Positions 8,916 to 16,353 of a DNA stretch of 64,000 nt are shown piece by piece (positions within the stretch are counted from its first letter, which is position 1; each line of letters opens with the position of its first letter). This stretch comes from Colwellia sp. MB3u-45 (GTDB lineage: Bacteria; Pseudomonadota; Gammaproteobacteria; Enterobacterales; Alteromonadaceae). Under the pieces are notes generated by a model. That model did no database searches. It saw nothing but the letters and a program-made list of their open reading frames with translations, and had not been told where the DNA came from. Location of the stretch: positions 186,001 to 250,000 of the forward strand of contig NZ_JACGVC010000053.1 of assembly GCF_014077005.1 (NCBI RefSeq). The letters run 5' to 3'. The position numbers and the translations under genes were made by a program.

Positions 8916-8950
8916 AAAAATCCTTAAAGGTAAATAGCGTTGAGAAACTG

Positions 8951-8980
8951 TATTGCAAATATTGCAACACTGCAATGCAA
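8951..8980. promoter_or_regulatory. IlvY operator in the ilvY-ilvC intergenic region
   Basis: ATTGCA-ACAC-TGCAAT (8961-8976) is a perfect 6-bp inverted repeat of the TTGC/GCAA type recognised by IlvY. A further ATTGCAA half-site lies at 8952-8958, giving ATTGCAAATATTGCAA as a direct repeat. The cluster sits 36-65 bases upstream of the ilvY GTG and about 110 upstream of ilvC, the standard place for LysR autoregulation and activation. TATGAT at 9013-9018 is a possible ilvC -10 element. Confidence 0.75.
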
Positions 8981-9087
8981 ATATATCATTTTAAGCAACG
9001 ATATATTTTCGTTATGATAGCGCTAAGGTCAACAAATTGACCACTTAACTAATTTTCTTGGTCAATAACCAAGTACAGGAGAGCAAA

Positions 9088-10572
9088 ATGGCTAACTATT
9101 TCAATACATTGAGTTTACGCGAAAAACTAGCACAGTTAGGTAAATGTCGCTTCATGAATCGTGAAGAGTTTAGTGATGGTTGTAATTTCATTAAAGATTG
9201 GAATATTGTTATTGTTGGTTGTGGCGCTCAAGGCCTTAACCAAGGCCTGAATATGCGCGACTCCGGTTTAAACATCTCTTATGCCTTACGTGATGCTGCC
9301 ATTGCAGAAAAACGTCAATCTTATCAGTGGGCAAGCGACAATGGTTTTACTGTAGGCACTTATCAAGAATTAATTCCACAAGCCGATTTAGTGTTAAATC
9401 TTACACCAGATAAGCAACATACGTCAGCGGTTAGTGCCGTTATGCCACTGATGAAAGAAGGTTCTTCTTTAGCTTACTCTCACGGTTTCAACATTGTTGA
9501 AGAAGGCATGCAGATTCGCTCTGACATTACTGTGGTGATGGTTGCCCCTAAATGTCCTGGTACTGAAGTGCGTGAAGAATACAAACGTGGTTTTGGTGTG
9601 CCAACACTTATCGCTGTTCATCCTGAGAACGATCCTCAAGGTAATGGTTGGGCTATCGCAAAAGCCTACGCTTCAGCAACGGGTGGCGATCGCGCTGGTG
9701 TTTTAGCCTCTTCATTCATCGCAGAAGTTAAGTCAGACTTAATGGGCGAGCAAACCATCCTATGTGGTATGTTGCAAACAGCCGCTATTTTAGGTCACAA
9801 GCAATTGTTGGCTCAGGGTGTTGAAGCAGGTTATGCACGTAAATTATTACAATACGGCATCGAAGGGGTTACTGAAGGCTTAAAGTATGGCGGCATTACT
9901 AACATGATGGACCGTTTATCTAACCCAGCTAAAATTAAAGCCTTTGATATGTCGTTAGAATTAAAAGAGATTTTACGTCCTTTATTCCAAAAGCATATGG
10001 ATGACATCATCGAAGGTCGTTTCTCTGCCGGTATGATGGCAGACTGGGACAACGGTGATGCTAACCTATTAAAATGGCGTGAAGAGACCGCTGAAACGTC
10101 TTTCGAAAAAGCACCAACATGTGATACCGAAATTTCTGAGCAAGAATATTACGACAAAGGTATTTTCGTTGTCGCTATGGTAAAAGCGGGTGTTGAATTA
10201 GCCTTTGATGCTATGGTTGACTCAGGCATTATCAATGCTTCTGCATACTACGAGTCGCTACATGAAACGCCGTTAATTGCTAACACTATCGCCCGCAACA
10301 TGTTATACGAAATGAACGTGGTGATTTCTGATACAGCAGAGTACGGTAACTACCTATTCTCGCACGCTGCTGTACCTTTATTGGAAGGCTTTGCGAGCAA
10401 ATTAACCTTAGAAGAATTAGGTGAAGGTTTAAAATCTAGCTCTAATGGTGTTGATAACGCGCGTTTAATCGAAGTTAACGACGCTATTCGCAGCCATGGT
10501 GTAGAAGCTATTGGTAAAGAATTACGCGGCTACATGACTGATATGAAGCGAATAGTTGAAGCGAATAGTTAA
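9088..10572 (+). CDS. ilvC: Ketol-acid reductoisomerase, class II, IlvC
   Basis: NADPH- and Mg-dependent isomeroreductase of the second shared branched-chain step. The true start is the ATG at 9088 ([23 protein letters not shown]), preceded by AGGAGAG. The frame upstream of it is not conserved. This gives 494 residues, the long class II form (491 in E. coli) with a duplicated knotted C-terminal domain. The Rossmann motif is [20 protein letters not shown]. The catalytic acidic residues lie in [11 protein letters not shown] and the later EYGNY helix. Divergent from ilvY and followed by a strong terminator, so it is monocistronic. Confidence 0.98.
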   Translation: MANYFNTLSLREKLAQLGKCRFMNREEFSDGCNFIKDWNIVIVGCGAQGLNQGLNMRDSGLNISYALRDAAIAEKRQSYQWASDNGFTVGTYQELIPQADLVLNLTPDKQHTSAVSAVMPLMKEGSSLAYSHGFNIVEEGMQIRSDITVVMVAPKCPGTEVREEYKRGFGVPTLIAVHPENDPQGNGWAIAKAYASATGGDRAGVLASSFIAEVKSDLMGEQTILCGMLQTAAILGHKQLLAQGVEAGYARKLLQYGIEGVTEGLKYGGITNMMDRLSNPAKIKAFDMSLELKEILRPLFQKHMDDIIEGRFSAGMMADWDNGDANLLKWREETAETSFEKAPTCDTEISEQEYYDKGIFVVAMVKAGVELAFDAMVDSGIINASAYYESLHETPLIANTIARNMLYEMNVVISDTAEYGNYLFSHAAVPLLEGFASKLTLEELGEGLKSSSNGVDNARLIEVNDAIRSHGVEAIGKELRGYMTDMKRIVEANS

Positions 10573-10592
10573 TAGTTAACGTATTTATTACC

Positions 10593-10628
10593 AGCGGTGT
10601 TGGCACAATTGGCAACACCGCTTTTTTT
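10593..10628 (+). terminator. Rho-independent terminator of ilvC
   Basis: A 10-bp perfect stem AGCGGTGTTG/CAACACCGCT (10593-10602, 10613-10622) with a 10-nt loop is followed directly by seven Ts. It lies 20 bases past the ilvC stop. Confidence 0.93.
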
Positions 10629-10674
10629 ATCCAGCGCGATCGTGCTGTTTTAGTAAGAATAAAAGGGAAGATTA

Positions 10675-10992
10675 ATGACACAATTCAATAACGTCAGTAT
10701 TTCATCAGTGGCCAGTATTTATTTTGATGGCCAAGTGACGAGCAGAAAAGTCACTTTTGCAGATGGCTCGACTAAAACCTTAGGCATTATGATGCCGGGT
10801 GAATATACTTTTGCCACTGCAGAAAAAGAATTAATGGAAATTCAACAAGGTACGCTTAGTGTACTATTGCCAGGTAGTGATACGTGGCAAACCATTACCG
10901 CCAATCAAGCCTTCAATGTGCCTGCCAATGCATCCTTTGATGTTAAAGTAAGTGAATTAACCGACTATTGCTGTTCGTATATTGCTGAGTAA
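10675..10992 (+). CDS. ppnP: Pyrimidine/purine nucleoside phosphorylase PpnP
   Basis: A small cupin-fold enzyme (DUF1255, formerly YaiE) that phosphorolyses many nucleosides. The 105 residues match the family, with GEYTFATAEKELMEIQQGTLSVLLPG, a tryptophan in DTWQTI and FNVPANASFDVKV as the cupin strands. The N-terminus extends about ten residues beyond E. coli PpnP. AAGGGAAG lies a few bases before the ATG. It stands alone between the ilvC terminator and a bidirectional terminator shared with proB. Confidence 0.92.
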   Translation: MTQFNNVSISSVASIYFDGQVTSRKVTFADGSTKTLGIMMPGEYTFATAEKELMEIQQGTLSVLLPGSDTWQTITANQAFNVPANASFDVKVSELTDYCCSYIAE

Positions 10993-11027
10993 TATGCATT
11001 AGCAGTTAAAAAAGCGAATAACGATTA

Positions 11028-11050
11028 AATAAGGGTCTTTGACCCTTATT
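11028..11050. terminator. Bidirectional terminator between ppnP and proB
   Basis: The 10-bp perfect stem AATAAGGGTC/GACCCTTATT has a TTT loop. T-rich sequence follows on the plus strand and the A-rich flank gives a modest T-run on the minus strand. Both converging genes end within 40 bases. Confidence 0.8.
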
Positions 11051-11070
11051 TTGATCTCACCTAAAATATC

Positions 11071-12180
11071 CTATTGTTCTGCGCTTAACACCACCATATC
11101 GTCACGGTGAATAACCACCTTACTGGGACAACAACCAAGCAGAGCCGCAATATTGTCACTTTTACTGCCTTTAATTCGCTGTAAATCTCGCGCATTATAT
11201 TGGCTGATACCTTTGGCGATCTGTTGAGCATTTTTAGCATCATAAATATCAATACAGTCGCCGGCTTGAAAGTCGCCGCTAACCTCAGCCACTCCGGATG
11301 GTAACAAAGACGCTCCTTGCTTGGTTAACGCACTGACAGCGCCAGCGTCTAATAACACCTTGCCATTACTTTTTAAGGTGTGCTTTAACCAATGTTTGCG
11401 GGCCCGTGTTGCCCCTTGTTGAGCGATAAAGTGCGTACCTGGGTTATCACCACGTAAAATTTGTGCAAATACTTCGCCACGACTGCCGTTTAAGATATAA
11501 GTGTCAATACCATTTTCTACCGCTTTTTCTGCCGCTTGAATTTTTGTTTTCATGCCGCCGGTAGCCAAAGGATTGTTGGTGGCGCCAGCCATGGCATAAA
11601 CTGCCTCGTCGATTTTGGTGATAACAGGAATTAATTTAGCTTGTGGATTTAAGCGGGGATCTGCTTCAAAAACGCCATCAACATCACTTAAAATAAATAA
11701 ACTGTCTGCTTCACTGACCAAGGCAACTAATGCCGCTAAGTTATCATTATCACCGACTTTTAACTCTTCTGTGGCCACAGTATCGTTTTCGTTAACAATA
11801 GGAATAATGCCATTGGCTAGTAATATTCTTAAGGTGTTTTTAATATTAATATAACGTTGGCGATCTTTTAAATCACCATGAGTTATCAAGAGCTGACTGC
11901 ATGGCACATCAAAAAAACGTTGCCAATTCGCCATCATTTTCATTTGTCCAACAGCAGCCATTGCCTGTTTAGTAGGAATTGAGGGGTTGGGAGAGCCGTG
12001 CACAATCAAACTTCTGCCCGCGGCAACACTGCCAGATGAAACCAAAATAACTTCTTTACCTGCTTGCTGGCATTGAGTAATAAAGCGAGCAATACCAAGG
12101 ATATATTTACCGCTACAGCCATTGGCATCTGGAGCCACTAAAGCACTGCCAACCTTTATCACCACACGTTTAAACTTCAT
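11071..12180 (-). CDS. proB: Glutamate 5-kinase ProB
   Basis: Phosphorylates glutamate in the first step of proline synthesis. The 369 residues (367 in E. coli) comprise an N-terminal amino-acid kinase domain and a C-terminal PUA domain (about 277-360). The kinase domain starts VVIKVGSALVAPD and includes ILVSSGSVAAGR, IVNENDTVATEELKVGDNDNLAALVA and GGMKTKIQAAEKA. The start MKFKRVVIKVGS fits the family. proA, its usual partner, is not on either side: downstream is the convergent ppnP, upstream a 430-base gap. Feedback inhibition by proline is expected. No damage seen. Confidence 0.96.
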   Translation of the reverse strand: MKFKRVVIKVGSALVAPDANGCSGKYILGIARFITQCQQAGKEVILVSSGSVAAGRSLIVHGSPNPSIPTKQAMAAVGQMKMMANWQRFFDVPCSQLLITHGDLKDRQRYINIKNTLRILLANGIIPIVNENDTVATEELKVGDNDNLAALVALVSEADSLFILSDVDGVFEADPRLNPQAKLIPVITKIDEAVYAMAGATNNPLATGGMKTKIQAAEKAVENGIDTYILNGSRGEVFAQILRGDNPGTHFIAQQGATRARKHWLKHTLKSNGKVLLDAGAVSALTKQGASLLPSGVAEVSGDFQAGDCIDIYDAKNAQQIAKGISQYNARDLQRIKGSKSDNIAALLGCCPSKVVIHRDDMVVLSAEQ

Positions 12181-12614
12181 GATAACCCCCTATTTTGTAT
12201 TTGCTTAGCTTGCCTTGAAAAGTAGTTGATATGCAATTAATTTATATCTATATCTGCTATTTTCTCATGCTTTATAGCATTAGCTCTCTTAAACCATTAT
12301 TTTGCTATGTTAAAATTGTAATTTACTCGGCAAAAACCCGTAGTAATAAATTTATGATGCGTTTTTAGCCAACTAGCTTGTTCTATGCTAACACCAAGGA
12401 GTATTGAAGCTAGCGTCAACCTTACGTTGAAAAACTAATGACAAATATCATTTTTTTAGCTTTCATTACCATTTCAAGCTGCACGACAAATAAAGCCAAC
12501 CTAAGTTTTTTGTCGCCTATCATATAAGTTTTTAACGATTTTTACTGAAAATAAGACTAAAACCCATTAAGATTATAAGCAGTAATTATCATCTTGAAAG
12601 TTTTGGTTTTTTAT
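12181..12614. other. 434-base intergenic region, divergent promoters
   Basis: It separates proB (minus) from the acyltransferase (plus) and presumably carries both promoters. The only coding hint is a 29-codon frame on the plus strand (12438-12527) with a hydrophobic stretch and a lipobox-like ISSC. It lacks a clear ribosome-binding site and I do not call it a gene. Nothing else recognised. Confidence 0.5.
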
Positions 12615-13520
12615 ATGTTACATTTTTTACCTGGCCCAGTTATTGGCTGTATCTCTGTTATTTTGTATATTGCCAACACTATACTCTGGCTTATACCCAT
12701 ACTTATATGCTCGCTACTAAAGGCATTAGTGCCCTTGAGTCAATGGCAAAAATTCTTCAGTTATTTACTGGATCAGTTGGCGAGCAATTGGGTGCTCTGC
12801 AATACCTTTATTCAAAAAGTATTCACCAAAACAAAAATAAATGTCACGGGTTTAGAAAAGTTAAAAATGAAAGACTGGTACCTGGTGATTAGTAATCATC
12901 AGAGCTGGATTGATATCCTAGTATTACAACGCGTTTTACACGGTAAAATACCCTTCTTAAAGTTTTTTTTAAAGAAAGAGTTAATTTATGTCCCTTTGCT
13001 GGGCTTGGCTTGGTGGGCGCTCGATTTTCCTTTTATGAAACGTTATAGCCAACATTTTTTAAAGAAAAACCCGCACCTAATCGGTAAGGATATCGACACG
13101 ACAAAAAAGGCTTGTGAAAAATTTAAACACAAACCCGTGAGTGTGATGAATTTTATAGAAGGCACACGCTTTACAGCAGAAAAACATCAACAACAGCACT
13201 CGCCTTTTCAACGACTATTAAAACCAAAAGCTGGCGGTATTGGTTTTGTCCTGCAAGCAATGAAAGGTAATCTAAGTAAAGTGGTTAACGTCACTATTTA
13301 CTATCCTGATGGCACACCAAAATTGTTTGATTTTTTGTCAGGAAAAATTAAACAGATAAATATTGCCATTGAAACTCAAGATATTGATGAGTCACTCAAG
13401 GGGGATTATGTTAATGATCGGGCTTATAAAATTCAGTTTCAAAAGTGGGTTAACCAACTTTGGCTTGATAAAGATAAAAAAATGCTCCAACTTGAAGCAC
13501 AAGCTAAGAAGGATATGTAA
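12615..13520 (+). CDS. yihG: YihG-type membrane-bound acyltransferase (PlsC/LPLAT superfamily)
   Basis: Glycerolipid acyltransferase superfamily protein. The catalytic block NHQSWIDILVLQ holds a histidine and aspartate four residues apart (the usual HX4D motif is NHQSWID here). The second block is FIEGTRFT. Two N-terminal hydrophobic helices (about residues 5-40) anchor it in the inner membrane. WALDFPFMKRYS and EKHQQQHSPFQ closely resemble E. coli YihG. The ATG at 12615 gives the family-like start MLHFLPGPVIG, 301 residues. A TTG 21 bases upstream is possible but not needed. It overlaps the next gene by one base (TAATG), so a channel and a lipid-modifying enzyme are co-translated. The exact acyl substrate is not known from sequence. 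Confidence 0.85.
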   Translation: MLHFLPGPVIGCISVILYIANTILWLIPILICSLLKALVPLSQWQKFFSYLLDQLASNWVLCNTFIQKVFTKTKINVTGLEKLKMKDWYLVISNHQSWIDILVLQRVLHGKIPFLKFFLKKELIYVPLLGLAWWALDFPFMKRYSQHFLKKNPHLIGKDIDTTKKACEKFKHKPVSVMNFIEGTRFTAEKHQQQHSPFQRLLKPKAGGIGFVLQAMKGNLSKVVNVTIYYPDGTPKLFDFLSGKIKQINIAIETQDIDESLKGDYVNDRAYKIQFQKWVNQLWLDKDKKMLQLEAQAKKDM

Positions 13521-14779
13521 TGCAGGTTATAATCACCTCATGGTTAACTGAACAAGGTATTCAGGCGCCATACATAACCTTAAGTAGTGTTGTTATTGGT
13601 TGTTTGTTAATTTTACTATTCTGCAGTGTTAGTTTTTATATTGCGAAAAACTATGTACTTGCGGTTATTCATAAATTAATTAGCACATCAAAAAATACTT
13701 GGGATGATCACTTATTTGATCATCAAGTATTTTCACGTATCTCCTTGCTGGTGCCTTTTGTCTTATTGTTATTACTGACGCCATTTTTCTTAGAGGCAGA
13801 GTCTTTGCTTGCCGTTGTTCTCATGGTATTTGCAAAAGTTGGCATTTGCTTTCAGGTCGCGCGCAGCATTAGTGCATTACTCAATGTGATCAATAGTCTT
13901 TATCAACAAAAAGCTAGCGAACGCTATTTACCATTAAACTCAACCTTGCAAGTGATTAAACTTGTGGTGTATTTAGTGGCAACAATACTGGCAACTTCGC
14001 TACTATTAGACCGTTCACCACTCTACTTACTCAGTGGTTTAGGTGCGTTAACTGCGGTGTTAATTTTAGTATTTCAAGATACGATTAAAGGTTTAGTGGC
14101 GAGTATTCAAATTTCAGCTAACAAAATGGTCGCCCCGGGCGATTGGATTGAGTTACCCAAATATGGCGCTGATGGCGATGTTATTGAGATAGGGTTAAAC
14201 ACAGTAAAAGTGAAGAATTTTGATAATACCGTCACAACAGTGCCTACTTATGCCTTAACTAGCGACTCATTTAAAAACTGGCGCGGTATGCTAAATTCAG
14301 GCGGTAGAAGAATTAAACGCGCTATTGTTATTGATCTTAGCAGTATTAAATTTTATAACTCAGAACAGCTTGAAACGTTAAAGTCAGTGCAACTTATTGC
14401 GAGCTATCTTGCTGACAAGCAAACTGAAATTCGCCAACAAGCGGCACAAGAAGTCACAGGTAATACCAATACTGCCGCCATAATAAACACTCGACAGTTA
14501 ACCAATATTGGCACCTTTCGAGCTTATATCAGCGCCTATTTAAAACAACATCCAAAGGTGCATCATGAGATGACCTGTATGGTCAGGCAACTACACGCAA
14601 CAGAGGTTGGCTTGCCGCTGGAGTTATACTTTTTCAGTAGTGATCAAGATTGGGTTAACTATGAAGCGATACAAGCAGATATATTCGACCATCTATATGC
14701 TGCCGCGCCACTTTTTGATTTAAGAGTGTTTCAACACCCCAGTGGCTACGACTGGCAAAATGCTAATGCTAACGCATAA
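13520..14779 (+). CDS. ybdG: MscS-family mechanosensitive channel, YbdG type
   Basis: A small-conductance osmotic channel of the YbdG subfamily, 419 residues (415 in E. coli). Five hydrophobic helices fill roughly residues 20-200. The pore-lining segment is LSGLGALTAVLILVFQDTIKGLVASIQIS. The MscS beta domain reads GDWIELPKYGADGDVIEIGLNTVKVKNFDNTVTTVPTYAL. The C-terminal SGGRRIKRA and PLELYFFSSDQDWVNYEAIQADIFDHL blocks match YbdG specifically. It starts within the stop of the acyltransferase gene. Its last codons (NANANA) fall inside a 25-bp tandem repeat, so the extreme C-terminus may be recently altered. Confidence 0.93.
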   Translation: MQVIITSWLTEQGIQAPYITLSSVVIGCLLILLFCSVSFYIAKNYVLAVIHKLISTSKNTWDDHLFDHQVFSRISLLVPFVLLLLLTPFFLEAESLLAVVLMVFAKVGICFQVARSISALLNVINSLYQQKASERYLPLNSTLQVIKLVVYLVATILATSLLLDRSPLYLLSGLGALTAVLILVFQDTIKGLVASIQISANKMVAPGDWIELPKYGADGDVIEIGLNTVKVKNFDNTVTTVPTYALTSDSFKNWRGMLNSGGRRIKRAIVIDLSSIKFYNSEQLETLKSVQLIASYLADKQTEIRQQAAQEVTGNTNTAAIINTRQLTNIGTFRAYISAYLKQHPKVHHEMTCMVRQLHATEVGLPLELYFFSSDQDWVNYEAIQADIFDHLYAAAPLFDLRVFQHPSGYDWQNANANA

Positions 14780-14833
14780 CGCCAAGGCTAACGCTGACGC
14801 ATAACGCCAAGGCTAACGCTGACGCATAACGCC
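14768..14833. repeat. 25-bp tandem repeat spanning two convergent gene ends
   Basis: The unit GCTAACGCTGACGCATAACG + CCAAG is complete at 14787-14811. It is almost complete at 14812-14833, and a copy lacking six bases lies at 14768-14786. The ybdG stop lies in the first copy and the tesB stop in the third. The tesB C-terminal codons (EGVMRQR, stop) are the likely source, duplicated outward into the spacer and the ybdG end. Confidence 0.88.
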
Positions 14834-15670
14834 TTCTTGCATAGTAGAGGCAACTAATAAACCTGCACGGTTAAATATTTGTCCTCTTACTAGGCCACGG
14901 CCACTACTCGCTGACGGGCTATCAATACAGTAAAGTAGCCATTCATCGATACGAAATGGGCGATGAAACCACATGGAGTGATCTATCGTGGCCAGTTGAA
15001 AATTTGGCTGCCAGTAGCTTACTCCATGTGGAAATAAAGCCGTTGGCAAAAAAGAAAAGTCTGAAGAATAAGCTAATAAATAGGTATGGATACGAAGATC
15101 ATCAGGTAAGTTACCATTAGACTTTATCCACATATGACACTTAGCGTCAGTTCTTTCTGGTTTTAGCCAGTTATACTGCTCGACTGGTCTTGTTTCGATC
15201 GGTTTTTCAGATAAAAATTTACCACGGATTTCTTCTGGAATAGACGCTTGATGGTCGAAAATAAAATCTGTATATGACTTTAACTCTTCAGGACCCGGCA
15301 CCAGTGGCATAACATCTTGGTGATCAAAACCCTGCTCATGCTGTTGAAATGAGGCGGTCATGTAAAAAATAGCCTGACCATTTTGAATAGCGTTGACACG
15401 TCGAGTGCTAAAGCTGCGGCCATCACGAATATTTTCTACTTGGTAAACCACAGGTTTAGTGGCATCGCCCGGTCTTAAAAAATAGGAATGGAATGAGTGC
15501 ACATTATGAGTTACTGCCACAGTCTCTTGTGCTGCTGACAATGCTTGCCCCATCACTTGGCCACCAAATAAGGCTTTAAAGCCTAAATCTTGGCTTTCAC
15601 CGCGATAAATACCTTGCTCTATTACTTCTAGTTTCAACAACGTAGAAAGATCTTTTAATACCTGACTCAT
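14813..15670 (-). CDS. tesB: Acyl-CoA thioesterase II TesB
   Basis: Double-hotdog thioesterase hydrolysing medium- and long-chain acyl-CoA in the cytosol. It has 285 residues (286 in E. coli). N-terminal hotdog: YRGESQDLGFKALFGGQVMGQALSAAQET. HSFHSYFLRPGDATKPVVYQVENIRDGRSFSTRRV is the classical TesB core. C-terminal hotdog: ATIDHSMWFHRPFRIDEWLLY, and the end reads GLVRGQIFNRAGLLVASTMQEGVMR. It is convergent with ybdG; the last codons lie in the tandem repeat but remain family-like. The 257 bases upstream separate it from a divergent small gene. Confidence 0.96.
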   Translation of the reverse strand: MSQVLKDLSTLLKLEVIEQGIYRGESQDLGFKALFGGQVMGQALSAAQETVAVTHNVHSFHSYFLRPGDATKPVVYQVENIRDGRSFSTRRVNAIQNGQAIFYMTASFQQHEQGFDHQDVMPLVPGPEELKSYTDFIFDHQASIPEEIRGKFLSEKPIETRPVEQYNWLKPERTDAKCHMWIKSNGNLPDDLRIHTYLLAYSSDFSFLPTALFPHGVSYWQPNFQLATIDHSMWFHRPFRIDEWLLYCIDSPSASSGRGLVRGQIFNRAGLLVASTMQEGVMRQR

Positions 15671-15841
15671 AAAAATATAACTCTAATTAATCGTGACCAA
15701 TTAAAAGCATTATAACCTGCTATAGCTTTAAACATAACGTACTAAATTTTTAAACCCGCACTTTTGAAACAATATTAGTAATAAATCATCTCAGGCCATT
15801 AACAAAATGGTTAGCAAGTAGTAACAATTTAACTATTGATA

Positions 15842-15891
15842 TTGACAAAAATCTCAGCTATGTTGTTATCATCTAAGCTATGTTTTTATCA
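15842..15891 (+). promoter_or_regulatory. Candidate promoter with a 16-bp direct repeat at 20-bp period
   Basis: AGCTATGTTGTTATCA (15856-15871) and AGCTATGTTTTTATCA (15876-15891) differ at one base and start exactly 20 bp apart, two helical turns. TTGACA (15842-15847) with TTATCA 18 bases later could form a sigma-70 promoter. The first repeat would then overlap its spacer and -10. This suits a regulator bound to one DNA face, or a recent duplication. Confidence 0.5.
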
Positions 15892-15927
15892 ATAGATACA
15901 TGATATTTATAATATTATATCCTAGCA

Positions 15928-16215
15928 ATGTATCGTAACAATGTAAAAAAAGAGGCTATTGTGCACGCAGTTTTTGAACGAGAAGCATTACTAGAAAGAC
16001 GTCAATATACGCCGCAGCAATCAAACTTGTGGGATAAATTGTCGCTGGCACAAAAATTTGCCACCAATAGTCTGGCACAATTTGGCTATGACCTATCTTT
16101 TATTCGTCATAGTAAATCTGGCAATATCGCCATTTTGTTATGTGATAATAATGCCGCAACGATTGCTGATGATGGTGAAATTAGTACCTTGCCCAGTATT
16201 GTCATTAGAGCCTAG
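15928..16215 (+). CDS. Small hypothetical protein (95 aa)
   Basis: No family recognised. It is a soluble mixed-charge protein with no signal peptide or membrane segment. The middle resembles two helices (FEREALLERRQYTPQQSNLWDKLSLAQKFATNSLAQFGY). The end looks like a beta hairpin with a conserved-looking core: LSFIRHSKSGNIAILLCDNNAATIADDGEI. Base composition matches the neighbours. The start could be the ATG at 15928 or a GTG near 15961; the upstream Shine-Dalgarno is poor. It stands alone, divergent from tesB, behind the directly repeated promoter at 15842-15891. Such an arrangement suggests its own regulation. Function unknown. Confidence 0.65.
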   Translation: MYRNNVKKEAIVHAVFEREALLERRQYTPQQSNLWDKLSLAQKFATNSLAQFGYDLSFIRHSKSGNIAILLCDNNAATIADDGEISTLPSIVIRA

Positions 16216-16353
16216 TTCAAACCGTTATCCAAATATCCAATAGCGGCTCTTAAAAGTGGCTTTTTTGTTGGGATTAAAAATAAATGCGTAATGATCTGCT
16301 AATAGCATTTATTAAATTAACTTCTACCGCCAGCAAGTAACATTCCTACCCTG

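Noticed and set aside
12438-12527. 29-codon frame with hydrophobic stretch and ISSC lipobox-like end
   Set aside because: No ribosome-binding site, no positive N-terminal charge and very short; too likely to be chance to call.
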